This document shows positions 31,940-43,723 of a stretch of DNA of 64,000 nt, one piece after another. The notes under the pieces were generated by a model that was given only the letters and a program-made list of their open reading frames with translations, was not told the DNA's origin and ran no database searches. The position numbers and the translations under genes are program-made. How positions within the stretch are numbered: the stretch's first letter is position 1; the number at the start of each line of letters is the position of its first letter. This DNA is from Arachis hypogaea. Taxonomy: Eukaryota > Streptophyta > Magnoliopsida > Fabales > Fabaceae. Where the stretch lies: positions 60,429,559 through 60,493,558 of the forward strand of contig NC_092040.1 in NCBI RefSeq assembly GCF_003086295.3, read 5' to 3'.

Positions 31940-33020
31940 AGGTCAACTAGTCCTACAATAAGAAAAAGAAAATGGATTACTAACCAAAGCAGCTCGAACA
32001 AATAGAGATACAACTCGGGCTAAAGCATACAAATAGCAAAAGGAGACCCCAAGACTCACACCAAGGTCCAGGGGCACCCTTTGGAGGCAACAACAGAGTA
32101 AGGTTTCAGGAAAAAATAGTGCGACCTACATCCTGACATACCTCAAACAAGAAAACAACCCTCCTTTGACAGCTACATTTTACAAGAAAAAACACAAAAT
32201 AATCTATCAAAGGAATCACCTTTTTACAGCCTATCAGCAAAGCAAATTATCAAACATCAAAGCATGCAAACGGGAAATCATCAAAAGCACAACCTTTCGG
32301 TTCATCATTTCAAAAGGGGAAAATCATCAAAGGCGCAAATAAAAAAGATACAATTAAAAGCAATAAACAACATTCAAAACCCTAGAAGCATTAGCTAGCA
32401 GGAAACAAAAAGAAGATTCATACAGAATTGAAGAAACCCTAAAACAGTGCACATCATAGGAATAATCACAGCGGGCAAAGAAAAAACTCTCCAAACACGA
32501 AGACAAGCAAAGGTAAAAAACTTTTGTAAATCCAAGTATCAAAGAAAGGCAAGAAAACCAACCTGTAAAGAAGGCGACGCAAGATCAAAATGATGGCAAA
32601 CCACAAATTACTCCTGAATGCAAGGAGGGCACGAAGACGTGAGAAGCTTGGAGTAAGAGAACAAAGAGTCACAGACAAAATAGAGGAGCAAAGAGAAAAA
32701 GGGAAGTTATAGTAAGCGCGGAGAAGGGAAACTGAAGGGATGACACTTTGAAAATTAAAAAGTGAAATGAGAAAGAGGGAATGAGGAAACGGCAAAAAGG
32801 AATTAATGAGTACTCAAAGACCCTCGCATGTTCCCTAGGAAAAAAACGCAACGCATGATGCAGTTAAAGGAGTGAGAAAAACATTCCGCACTCAAACCAA
32901 TAAAAGGAAGTTCTACAAAGGGGCCCAATAAAGAATGCTCGAGCTCGGCTTCTCCAAAAAGAGGTTAAAAGTCTGAAAGGACACAACCTCAAGAGAAAGA
33001 CCACACTCAAGCAGGGGCAC
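31940..33020 (+). other. LTR-proximal 3' non-coding region of Tat2
   Basis: Purine-rich on the plus strand, no gene recognised; it carries the upstream region of the antisense accessory gene. The last bases, AAGCAGGGGCAC, border the LTR and may contain the polypurine tract. Confidence 0.55.
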
Positions 33021-33519
33021 TGTTCATGTCTGGGGTCGAGCTGTACGACCCGGGCTAATCGACGACAAATCGATCGACCTGTTTAGACCAGGACTACCTG
33101 ACCTCTTTTTAAAAGAGGTCGGCCAAACTGCTACAGAGGCCCAAAAAGGGCCCCAACAGAGAAATACGACCCAAGTCCAAAGGCAGCCCAAGCCTAGAAA
33201 GATAAGGGCGGTTCTCCTAAAGATAAGATGACTTCACTCAAAGATAAGATAAGATAATTATCTTATCTCCAGAAAGGTCACTCTACACCATTATAAATAC
33301 AATGGAGCACCCAGGTATAACTCATACTCTGATTCTACTAAAAACCTGCTCAATACCCTTGCTAACTTAAGCATCAGAGTCCCTTGCAGGTACCACCACC
33401 CTCCGGTGACGAAGGATCAGCACCACCATCAAGTCCAACAAGTCAGACACAACAGCGCCGACCAGTACAGAAGATCTCGTCCGAGATCGACCTACAAGTT
33501 TCAGGTAACCCTCGGAACA
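33021..33519 (+). repeat. Full LTR of Tat2, 499 bp
   Basis: Tips TGTTC/GAACA, TATA box TATAAATA at 33292-33299, and a perfect 22-bp GATAAG palindrome at 33247-33268. Internal 3' sequence precedes it and a primer site plus gag follow it, so it is shared by two element units. Confidence 0.88.
33292..33299 (+). promoter_or_regulatory. TATA box of the Tat2 LTR
   Basis: TATAAATA in ACCATTATAAATACAATGG, about 25 bp after the palindromic GATAAG motif ends. Confidence 0.6.
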
Positions 33520-33537
33520 TTGGCGCCTTTGCTGGGG
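33520..33537 (+). other. Primer-binding site of Tat2
   Basis: TTGGCGCCTTTGCTGGGG directly after GGAACA; tRNA-Asp type with two mismatches compared with the Tat1 site. Confidence 0.65.
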
Positions 33538-33560
33538 AACCTGGAAGTCATCCCATCTTC

Positions 33561-34850
33561 ATGGCGGACAACCTTGACAACGACCATGATTCTGACCTAG
33601 AAAATAGAACACTGCAAAAGGACGCGGACACCACACTAAAGGATACGTCTCAACCAAACGGGGACAAGAACTCACCAAACACACAAATCCTAGAGGCACT
33701 TCAAGCTCAACAATATCATCTCAAACAACTCGAAAAGGAAGCTGAGCACCAACGAGAAGCCGAGAAGGACCTTCGAAGGGAAACTAGGCGGCGTAAAGAA
33801 CTAGAGGACAAACTCTTAAAACTTGAAGCCGATCTAAAAACCAAGACTACTCGATCCAATCATGAAAATAACCCCCGCAAAGATCAAGACCCATTCACCA
33901 AAGAGATTATGCAAGCCAAAATCCTAAAGGACTTCAAAGCTCCTGACATGACCCCGTACGACGGCACATCAGATCCAAGCCACCATCTGAGTAATTTCAG
34001 AAGCAGAATGTATCTCACTGACGCATCAGATGCAATTCGGTGCAAAGCCTTTCCGACTACCTTAACAAAAACAGCAATTAAATGGTTCGACAACCTGCCT
34101 CCGAGGTCCATCGCAAGCTTTGACGACTTAGCTGGAAAGTTTCTTGCCAGATTCTCCATCCAGAATGATAAAACCAAGCACACCCCTAGTCTATTAGGGA
34201 TCAAGCAAGGAGATCGGGAGAGTCTTCGCAACTACATGGAAAGATTCAACAAAGCATGTCTGGACATACAAAGTCTACCAATAGAAGCAGCCATTATGGG
34301 TCTCATCAATGGCCTACGGGAGGGACCTTTTAGCCACTCCATATCAAAGAAACATCCTACATCTTTGAATGAAGTGCAAGAACGAGCAAAGAAGTACATC
34401 AATATGGAGAAAAACTCTCAACTAGGAGAGACATCAAAATCTGAATTCTCCCACTCCTCCCGAGATAAGGATAAAGAGTCCAAGAAAAAAGAAGACCAGC
34501 ATGGAGAAAAGATTAAGAAATACCATAACTACACCCCTCTTTGGGTATCTCTTGTGGAAGTATACCGAGAAGTATGCCACACTGAGAAGATCCCACCACC
34601 TCGTCCACTTAAAAGCAAAAAGGGAGGAGGAAATCGAACTGAATACTGTAAATACCATCGAATCTATGGACATCCCACCAACGAGTGCTTCGACTTGAAG
34701 AATGTCATAGAAAAATTGGTGATAGGGGGAGATTAGACCGATACTTAGCCAGCAAGACAAATGAGCCTAGAAAAAGAAGAAGGGATGAAGAGGTCGGACG
34801 AACTGAACGACCACCTCGAACTGAACGAACTGAACTGAACGACCAAAAAT
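33561..34850 (+). pseudogene. gag: Gag of Tat2, 3' truncated
   Basis: It starts at ATG 33561 (MADNLDND), 40 bp after the LTR; an ATG at 33384 lies within the LTR. It is open to 34736: a charged N-terminal coiled coil, the gag core DMTPYDGTSDPSHHLSNFRS, WFDNLPPRSIASFDDLAGKF, MERFNKACLDIQSLPIEAAI, and the zinc-finger-like YCKYHRIYGHPTNECFDLKN. A frameshift near 34728 moves the reading (RLDRYLASKTNEPRKRRR) into another frame up to about 34850, where the sequence is cut and joined to the LTR stub. Protease and pol are deleted. Confidence 0.87.
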
Positions 34851-34851
34851 T

Positions 34852-34927
34852 CGGACACAACAACGCCGACCAGTACATAAGATCTCGTCCGAGATCGACC
34901 TACAAGTTTCAGGTAACCCTCGGAACA
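34852..34927 (+). repeat. 76-bp stub of the terminal Tat2 LTR
   Basis: CGGACACAACAACGCCGACC through CTCGGAACA matches the last 76 bases of the LTR ending at 33519. It is followed by the ACAAC target duplication. Confidence 0.75.
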
Positions 34928-34932
34928 ACAAC
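34928..34932. repeat. Target-site duplication ACAAC, right end of Tat2
   Basis: Matches 16362-16366. See that entry. Confidence 0.65.
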
Positions 34933-35331
34933 CAACTCCAAAAACAAGCTTTATACATACAACATAACCATGCATTAACAACTAAAGCTCACACTACACT
35001 AAACCACAAGGATATAGAGGTTCCTTATCTTATCCAATGGTGATTGGGGCAAAGCTCTATAATTACCCGCTACTAGAGATCACCTAAACAAGCAAAATTA
35101 CAAAATCTACTAAAAAATCAAATCCAAAAACGTAGAAACTCTAGGGCTGGAAACTAGAGCTTGAGTTTTGAAATCTTACCAACAAACTTAGATTGAAACA
35201 AAGAGCTCATCAAGAGCTTCACGTGGCCGTAAACAGCTCGTTAATCGGGGTTCCGTAGCTCAAGTTATGGCTTCCGGAAGGTGATGATGAATAGTAACAT
35301 CACCTTTTCTCCTCCCTTCTCTCAAACCGTG

Positions 35332-35365
<34 letters not shown>

Positions 35366-35793
35366 TGATGGAAAATGAGCTCAAAGCTCATTAGTTAGGG
35401 CATATATATGTTGGACTTGGGCCCACTTGGGCCTGGTCCATCCCGCTAAGTGTTTTTGGTTTATTTGACCCACTTTGGATCAAAACCTTTAAGATCAGTG
35501 CTTGGTTTTTAATTCTAAATTATTTTTGTCCTTTCAAAATAACAAATCAATTTTCAAAATCTTATTTTTCTCAAAACACGGTACTGGATAGTCTAGAGCC
35601 AGTACTGCCAGCTAAAACTCCGGTACACATTTTTACAAAATTCTTTCGCAAAAGATACATTTTTCCAACTTAGAAAAATTCATTGAAATCAAATTTCACC
35701 TTTATATTTTCAAATTAAAACTTCTAAATTTTAAATTTAATCTGGACACTTAAAAATTATCATTTTATTAAAACGGTTATGCCGGTTCTTACA
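34933..35793. other. Target sequence of Tat2, probably an older LTR
   Basis: No gene. It carries a (CT)n run at 35333-35362, and ends CCGGTTCTTACA, a plausible LTR end (the start would be TGTAAG). Its left part lies at 16255-16361. Which LTR family it is I cannot say. Confidence 0.4.
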
Positions 35794-36409
35794 GTAAGCG
35801 TCCAACGAAGGGGTATTAAACTCTATTTTACCAAATCATGGTTGGATCCACTCACATATTATGACCAACCTAATAGAATGTGGGTAAAGTTAGTATTTTT
35901 GGGAGGAAGACAATTTTTGTTTGAGGAATTGTTTATACGGAACTTTGTAGGTCAAGTTCAAGTTCCATCCCCTCCATATTTTTTATGTCTACCCAAAAAT
36001 CTTGGAAGTTGAGCATATAATGAGATTAAATTTTCTCAATTTAAGTTCAGTTTTGGTAAATTCGTGTCAAACTCGAAGATGCAATTTCAATGATTGGTAA
36101 TATATTTAAATTTTCTTATTTTAACTTTTTTGTAATTAAAATAATTTTTTATAATATATTGCGATTTTTTTTAGTAAGTACTGCCTTCTTTTGCATCAAT
36201 GTAATGTCATTGAGGAGAATAAATGTTAGTTTATTTTCTCAGTGTAGCAATTTTATACCTTGCCGCATTGCATGGATAGTGGATGATGAAGCTTATTTAA
36301 TAAGGGGGTGGTCTGAATTTGCAAGAATTCTAAATGTTCGAACATATGATGTTGTTTCAGTTGGTTGTCGTTACGAGAATGACTTTAATCTATACGTGTC
36401 TAAGAACTA
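35794..36409 (+). pseudogene. B3-domain-like exon relics
   Basis: Two open segments of low similarity to B3 DNA-binding domains. Segment 1 (about 35815-36012) reads KLYFTKSWLDPLTYYDQPNR then MWVKLVFLGGRQFLFEE. Segment 2 (about 36240-36409) reads CRIAWIVDDEAYLIRGWSEF then ARILNVRTYDVVSVG, which fits the end of a B3 fold (W, then GW.xF, then D.V). A possible acceptor TTTTTTTTAG lies at about 36165-36174. Without the N-terminal half of the fold and with no clear donor, I treat this as a relic. Other GW-F proteins cannot be excluded. Confidence 0.35.
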
Positions 36410-36419
36410 GAATAGATTA

Positions 36420-38990
36420 AATATTATTTAAGTAATTTATTTCTAATATTTGTATTTGATTAAATTCGTTTTAGAGAAATTTAAATTGTTGCCTCAATTT
36501 ATATATTACGGCTATTCTTATTGGATATGTTATTTTTAAAATTTTTAATATAAAATTTCTTTTTTTTCTCTGATTTTTAAGTTTATTTTCTTTCTTAGAT
36601 ATATGTATTACATTTTTTTCTTTTTTTTTTTGTATTTCAGACTAGTAATATAATTATTGAGAGAAGTGTAATTTATCCATAGATTAGAGTGATTAAAAGT
36701 TTAATTATATTGTGTGGACACAAAATTGATTAATTAAGATTAAAGCGTGGTAAAAGTAAAAGAGTCATGATACATAATTTTTTTTTCTTGCTAATATATG
36801 AAGATATGTGAAAGAAAAAGAAAAATTAAAATATCACTATTTAAAAAAATTAATCATGTGTATGAATAGGAATTGAGGAATATACATAGATATAAAAAAT
36901 AAAAAATTATTACACAATTGTAAAATAAAAAATAATCATACACACGTATATATATAAAAGAAAATAATCATAACAAAAAAATAATTAATATATGTGATTT
37001 AAATATATATATATATACATAAATAAAAAATATTTAGAATTATTTAACAAGATTAATATATATGTATATATAAATAAAAAAATTACTATATTTTATGAAT
37101 ATTACATATACAATGACATTAATAATAAAAAATAAAAAACTTATCGAATGATTGTAGGCTCAAAAAGAAATAATCATGAACAAAAAATAATTAATATATG
37201 TAACTTAAAAATATATATTTGCATACAATTAATATATGTATAAATTAAATAAAAAAATATTTAGAATTATTTAACAAAAAAAATATATTTTGAAAATAAG
37301 AAAATTATTAACTAAACAATTAGTATATACATATACATAAATAATAAATAAGAAAATTATTATAATTTATGAAGATTATTATGCGTTGAATGATATTAAA
37401 GGAATAGCAAAATATTGATGATTGTAGGCTCAAAAAAATGTTCATAATCAGAAAATCAAAAAATAATTAGCATATGTGACTTAATATATATGTATACTTA
37501 AATAAGGAAAGATTTAAAATTATTTAAATAAAATAAATAAATATATCTTCCAAATAAAAAAATCATTTACTAAATGCTCAATAGATATGGGTAGTATAAA
37601 TAAAAAAAATTATTAAATAAAAAAAGAATAGTACGTTTTTTATTTTGAGAATAAAACGTAAATAATTATAATATAGTAATTTGTTTAATTATTAATATTT
37701 ATAATTGTTATTTCAATCAAAAATTCAGAAAAAGAAACTAGACTAATGAAAATGATTAATAACTACATTAGAATTGATATACTTAACACCAGATTAAAAA
37801 AAACGAACGCATAACATATTATTTTTTTATTAATTAAATTATTGCAATTCAAATTAATTTCAATAAAATAATTTAAAATTATAATTTCAATCTTATCATA
37901 TACATGATACGAGTTATTATTGAACAATTTATTATCATATGCATGGCACGGGTTATTAAACAATTCCTCATCTGTTTTTTTCCTCCAAAATAAAAATACT
38001 ATTTTTACCTATAATTTTTATTCTTTATCAATTTTTTCTATTTCTATTTCTCACATTTAATTTGTTAAAATATATTTTCAATCATTGTTATTTGATTTAC
38101 TTATTTTAGATATTATTCATTAAAATTTATTCAGCAATATACGATAAAAATAATTAAAAAGTTATTGGTCAATCTCATTATAAAAGAATAAATTTTAATT
38201 AAATGTTAAAATAATTAACAAATATTATTTGCTTTCAATCATTTAATAAGTTTAATTTTAATTGATATGCTTTATTTTCTCCTCATATTTCTATTCATTA
38301 GTTATTGTATTTTTTATATTTACAGTAAATATTAAATATAAAAAACTAAAAAATAATTTTAATTATTATTTATTTTATTTATTTAAAGTAATAATTAAAT
38401 TTATTATAATGATAACAAGTATCCACAATTAATAGTAATATATTCTTTTTAAAGATCAAAATGGGAGAAGCAAATAATGAATAATATATATATATATATA
38501 TATATATATTTACTGGGCAAGTATCTGCATTAAATTAGTATATATATATAATGAATAATAGTAATTTTTTATGTTTACTATTTAAAAAATTTATAATTTA
38601 GATATAATTTTTATTCTGTTTTTTGTTTCTCATATCTAATAATTATTAGCTACGATTCTAGCAATAGTATCATCTGTAGTAGATTATGTGATGAGAAAGT
38701 ATGAAAAATAAAGGCAAGAATAATAAGATTATTAAAAGTCCCATCTAAATTTGATAAAATTAAGATGGTTTATATAGAAATAGTTCTAATGAAGGATAAC
38801 GTTAGTTGATTATTTTCATAATTCTTTCAAGTGATGCTAGGATTATAAATATTTTTTTCGTATTTTAAGTTTATCTGATAAGTAAACTCTTACATGAGTA
38901 AAAAATAGTGCAATTTAATAATTTTACAAGTGCTAATAGCTTTTATATTTAATTTGTTTTGCAATATGATAGAATTCACTGTTCAATCAA
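36420..38990. other. AT-rich intergenic stretch
   Basis: No gene. It contains a degenerate tandem repeat at about 36920-37600 (the phrases ATTGTAGGCTCAAAAA at 37153 and 37419, and ATAATTAATATATG with relatives near 36980, 37190 and 37450), a direct repeat shared with 40785-40915 (37751-37880), and an (AT)n run at 38484-38508. Confidence 0.55.
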
Positions 38991-38999
38991 GAATTTTTT

Positions 39000-39903
39000 T
39001 TGTCAAAAATGTTTGAGAATAAACTAATCGAAGGAAAGGTCTATGTCCTCTCAAACTTTGCGATTGAGGAATCAAGTGAAATATATTTTCCGACTACACA
39101 CGTGTCCAGAATAACTTTTAAGAAGGAATCACGTATAGTAAATACGGTTGATGATCATAAAATTCTTTATAATCATTTCAAATTTCTTGCTCACGCTGCT
39201 ATATTAAAACAAATAAATGAACGATTCCATTTATTTGGTATGTAGTAAGTAGATATTAACCCATATAAAATTGTTTTCCTTTTACTTTTAATTTTTGACA
39301 AAAAATTGTATAATAGCATCATTTTATCGATAGCAAAACTTTTAACAGTTTATTTATTAAAATGTTTAAAATTGTATTGTGACTTTTTCTAAAGGTATAT
39401 TCTTATATTAGTATACTGTTATTTTTATCGTTTAATATAAATTAAATTAGTAAATTCTGTTTAATTTATACACGTAGAAAGCTGTAATTTCTTATATTAT
39501 TCATTCATTTGTCCTTAATTTGGTATATTTAATTCAATTTTTTTTAGAGAAATATTATTGGAATATTGATCGAAAAAGAAGAACTTATATCACGATAAAA
39601 AATAGGGAGAAGCGGCCAGTACATTATGGTTGGTCTTCATAATTTGCAATATGTAAAATTTTAATATTTTACAATGAGATTTTTTTTTTGCAACAATTAT
39701 CTTTTTTACGCAAAATCTTTTATCTTTTTCGTTACATATTATTATTATTTATATATCTTAATTTTCACTTTTATTTAGAAATGGAAAAAAAATAAGGTGG
39801 ACACTATGAGATTAATTTACAACCCAGTTACTCAATCATCTACGTGATCACCAAACAACTAAATACATAATTATTCTCCAATTTAAAAATTTTAACAAAG
39901 GCA
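39000..39903 (+). pseudogene. RPA1-like (DUF223/OB-fold) relic
   Basis: Exon 1 (39000-39245, with stop) reads MFENKLIEGKVYVLSNFAIE then YFPTTHVSRITFKKESRIVN, the first DNA-binding OB fold of plant replication protein A large subunit and its transposon-borne relatives. A second block at about 39786-39903 reads KIRWTL, then after two stops FTTQLLNHLRDHQTTKYIII and LQFKNFNK. It corresponds to the LWG..F....ILQFAK strand of the same fold, with Trp codons mutated to stops. AT-rich DNA between them may be an intron. RPA-like ORFs are carried by plant Helitrons, and a helicase relic follows at 40277. Confidence 0.55.
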
Positions 39904-40276
39904 TTGGTAAGCATATTAGTTTAACATTTTATTTATTTAAATTATTTATGTTATATTTGTAATTATATTATATCTATTTTTATAAATATATTTTTTAGAA
40001 AATACTCTTAGTATTAACATATGATATATTAAATAAATCTTTTAAAAATAACTATAACCTACGATAAAAATAAAAAATAAACTAAATATATATTACAAAA
40101 AAATAATTCTACATGTTCTGGTGTGTTGTGTTATGCACTTAACTAAGCTATCTGGGTGCTTTTTTATTTTGGATCCCTTAGTAATTATTTATAGAAGAAC
40201 TTGAGTCCATTACAACTATCAATTTAATAATTGCTACCTGTTACAGTCAAGACCACAAATAACCCTAAACTAAATA

Positions 40277-40404
40277 AGTGGTCAACTGTATGTTGCATTA
40301 TCAAGAGTAAAAATAGTCTGTTAGTACTGTTGTAAAATCACAGACACTTGAAAAATAACTGTACGATGAATATGGTATATAGAGAAAATTTTGAGAACTT
40401 ATAA
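40277..40404 (+). pseudogene. PIF1/Helitron helicase C-terminal relic
   Basis: SGQLYVALSRVK at 40277-40312 is the final helicase motif of PIF1-family and Helitron helicases. Sixty bases later, in another frame, MNMVYRENFENL and a stop at 40402-40404 match the usual C-terminal end of such proteins (VVYKEVF-type). The upstream helicase domains are not visible. Together with the RPA-like relic this suggests a decayed Helitron on the plus strand, but I could not place its 5' TC or 3' CTRR ends. Confidence 0.5.
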
Positions 40405-40784
40405 TGAAAAGATAATTTCTAAATTTCTTAGTCAAATTTATTAAAATTTATTACCATCAATTAAAAAATTAACAAATTTTAGGTGCTAATTGATAATACA
40501 TTCTTATTCCATATTTACATCTTGAAGATATTAAAATTATCATGATGTTATTTCAGGTATATGTTTTACAAGCATCAAAGGGAAGTGTTTTGTTATTTTT
40601 TAGTAATTTTAAATTATTTACTGTTTATTAAAAAATTTTATATATACATTCGAAATCTCCACTAATTTATTATTGTTCATTTTAAGCTAATTTTTATATG
40701 TTTTTACTTGACAGTAAAACAGCATATAAATTTTATTATTGAATATATATGTTTGGTTTACTAAAAAAATTAAATTAATAAAAA

Positions 40785-40915
40785 TAATTAATAACTACAT
40801 TTGAATTGATACACTTAATATCAAATTAAAAAAATATTTTAAATGCATAATATATTATTTTTTTATTAATTAAATTATTATAATTCAAAAAATTTTTAAT
40901 AAAACAATTTAATTA
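40785..40915. repeat. Dispersed direct repeat (partner 37751-37880)
   Basis: TTAATAACTACATT..GAATTGATA is shared with 37757 onward, and the similarity continues for about 130 bp including TATTATTTTTTTATTAATTA. It flanks the RPA/helicase relic region at a distance of about 3 kb. Confidence 0.5.
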
Positions 40916-41525
40916 TAATTTTTTTCACGAATTATTACACTTGTTATACTCATAAATATGAGTTTCGTCTAACAAAAATTGAATCATTATATTTTTATTA
41001 ACTCTCTTAAAAAATTATTCAAAATTTTCAAGCTACGACTATTATCATTATTAACCTTTGAAACTCTAAATCCAACTATATTTATAAGAGTCTGATTTTC
41101 CGTAAAACAATTTTTTAAATTTTTTGTTATTAGAATTTACAAAATTTGCGAATCCTAATTTACTTCGCTTCAATAGGCCGAAACTGTATTTAAAATATAA
41201 ATAAATAAATAAATAAATTTATTATTTAATTATATTATTATTTTAATTATATAATGTTATTAATTATTTAGTTCAAATTTAACCAATAAAAAATGTTTAT
41301 TGATATTTTTTATTAATTTAATTTTATAAATATTTTAAAATTAAAATAACATATAATAGTAGTATGGTTTATAATTATCAATTATTATTTAATTTTATAA
41401 AATAAAAATAAAAAATCAAATAATTCTATGAATTAATCTTAGCCACAAGATTGCCTTGTTTCAATCCTTAACCCGAGGTTCATTCTTCCTCTCCCTTTAA
41501 TCTGTTCATCAAAATTTTGTCACCA
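40916..41525. other. AT-rich stretch before the MULE
   Basis: No gene or clear repeat seen. Confidence 0.4.
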
Positions 41526-41534
41526 TATAATATG

Positions 41535-42552
41535 GGATTTTTTATTTTAATAAATTAATTAATTATAATAATTATAAAAATAAATAATTTAAAAAATATT
41601 TACCAAAATAAATATCTCTTATCTTGTTTATACTGTAAAAGTGATAATTTTGCATGTATCTCATTTAGAGTGTAAACGAGACAAGACAGATAGACGCAAA
41701 ATGTGTATATCTTATTTACAGTGTAAACGAGTTACATGTGTTTTTTTTTAAATTTAAAAATAATAAAAAATATTAATATTATCAATAATCCAAACTTTTA
41801 ACATGTAATTAGTACATAAAAAGGTTGGTACAAGAAATTAAAATAAATATATTTCATTAATTAGAAAGAGAGATTGACAGGAATAGTAAGAAGAGAATTG
41901 AAACGGTCACGTTATCTCTTACTATCTACTATCCACGAGAAATAACCGTTTCAATTCTCTCTCTACTATCCTATTAATCTCACCTAACAATTGACAAACT
42001 GTTATATTTCCATTCTCGATTTTTTAAACCATTGTTTACCAATTTGAAAAGTTAAATCCAATATCAACTAAACGAAAATTCATAAGTTGTTCAACCTAAT
42101 GTAGTAAAAAATAAAAATAACCGTTTCACAGTTGTTAAGAAGAACTGATGGGATAATTTTCATTTGGATAATGGAAGATAACCGTTTTTGCTATTTCTTA
42201 ACTTTTTCAAGTACTAATTGATCAAACATATCTATTTTAATCTCTTCTATCAACTTTTTTATATACTAATTGTATGTTAAAAATTTGGATTATTGATAAT
42301 ATTAATATTTTTATTATTTTTAAATTTAAAAAAAATACATGTATCTCGTTTATATCTCGTTTACTGTAAACAAGATATACACATTTCGCCTCTACTTGTC
42401 TTATTCGTTTATATTGTAAATGAGATATATACAAAATTATTTTATTTACAATGTAAATGAGATAAAAAAAAATATTTATTTCGATAAATATTTTTTAAAT
42501 TATTTATTTCGATCATTATTATAATTAATTTATTTATTAAAATAAAAAATCC
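41535..42552. mobile_element. Non-autonomous Mutator-like element with long terminal inverted repeats
   Basis: Ends GGATTTTTTATTTTAATAAA and its complement. The inverted repeat runs about 290-300 bp per side (41535-41830 and 42250-42552) and includes the phrase TGTATATCTTATTTACAGTG, or its relatives, on both arms. The core holds a further inverted pair, GAATTGAAACGGT and ACCGTTTCAATTC. Immediately outside, TATAATATG is present on both sides (41526-41534 and 42553-42561). A 9-bp duplication is typical of Mutator superfamily elements. No transposase is encoded. Confidence 0.82.
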
Positions 42553-42561
42553 TATAATATG

Positions 42562-43139
42562 TTAGTATGAGTATGTTACTGTATGAATGAAAGAAATAAA
42601 TAAAAAAAGATAATTACAACAATTTCCACTCACTATATGCACCAAGCTTGTGAGAATAAGATCGATTAATGAACTGGCAAGTTGACTGATTTACTAGTTT
42701 AATAATCGAACCGAATTTTAAACGATTTAATTAAATATTAAATAAAATTATTAAAAATTTAATATATAATTTTAAATATTTAAATTTAATAATTTTTAAT
42801 TTAATAAAATTTAAAATTTTACAATATTATATAATAAATTATTTATAAATAATTTTAAACATTAAAATTTATAATTAAAATAGATCAAAACACATATAAA
42901 TAATAAATACATAATATTTTACCACAAAAAAACACAACATTAACAAACAAATTTTTAATTAAAATTTTAAAATAAAAAAGCATACAGCAACAATATTATT
43001 TCAAAAAATCAACAACAATATTGTTTCAAATAATCAACAATTCAGATAATAAAATTTAACAAAATCAGTAGTTCAATACTTAATAGTCGTCAACTCAAAA
43101 TCAGTAAAGTATTAAATCCAGCAACTCAATCAATATTAT
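42562..43139. other. AT-rich stretch between MULE and LINE
   Basis: No gene recognised. Confidence 0.4.
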
Positions 43140-43425
43140 TAACAAAAGTACACAACAACAACAACGCTTTGTCCCACTAGGTGGGTCGATAACATGAATC
43201 AAACGACGCCATTGAACTCTATCATGTATCATGTCTACAGAGAGACTATTTACATGTAGATCTTGTTTGACCACCTCATGAATGGTCTTTTTAGGTCTTC
43301 CTCTGCCTTTCACCCCTTGTTCATTTTCCATCTTATCCACCCTCCTGACTGGGTGCTCTGTCGGTCTTTTTCTCACATGTCCAAACTACTTGAGACGCGA
43401 TTCTACTATTTTTTACACCACAAGC
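43140..43425 (-). pseudogene. RTE-type LINE, 3' end of the reverse transcriptase ORF
   Basis: Minus strand from about 43425: KIVESRLK, a stop in place of Trp, FGHVRKRPTEHPVRRVDKME, GRGRPKKTIHE, DLHVNSLSVDMIHDRVQWRR, LIHVIDPPSGTK. This is the typical carboxy terminus of plant RTE LINEs. A GTT-rich tail (ACAACAACAACG on the plus strand, 43151) follows, which is how RTE elements end. It is 5' truncated, as is normal for LINEs. Confidence 0.78.
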
Positions 43426-43471
43426 ACATAACTAGAAAAATTTTCGATCTTTTTATCCCATATATCCTAGA

Positions 43472-43665
43472 TAGGCATGGCAAAATTTCCCCCGCGTGGG
43501 GTGTGTATCTGCGGAAAATTACTGGGAAACGTATTTGGGGAAGAAAATTACCCCACGGGGGACGGGAATGGAGAACCGTTTAATAAACAGGGCGGGGGCA
43601 TGGATAGAGATTCCCGCTCCGTGAAGACCCGTATATCCCCATTATTAAAAATTACCAAAATGTCA

Positions 43666-43723
<58 letters not shown>

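Larger units (their letters stand above)
16367..34927 (+). mobile_element. Tat2: composite Tat-lineage element with nested insertion, duplication and deletions
   Basis: Components left to right: 5' LTR lacking its end (16367-16722); a deletion that removed gag-pol; the nested element B and its duplicate C (-); the antisense accessory gene; the LTR-proximal 3' region; a full LTR (33021-33519); primer site; gag (33561-34850); and a 76-bp stub of another LTR (34852-34927). The outer ends carry the same 5-bp duplication, so the whole 18.5 kb derives from one insertion. The internal LTR flanked by internal sequence on both sides implies a tandem LTR-int-LTR-int-LTR array, formed by recombination before the deletions. 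Confidence 0.72.

Noticed and set aside
35779..36410. Intact B3 transcription factor gene
   Set aside because: Only weak partial similarity, no full B3 fold, no clear splice donor, and the first Met falls within the preceding LTR-like sequence.
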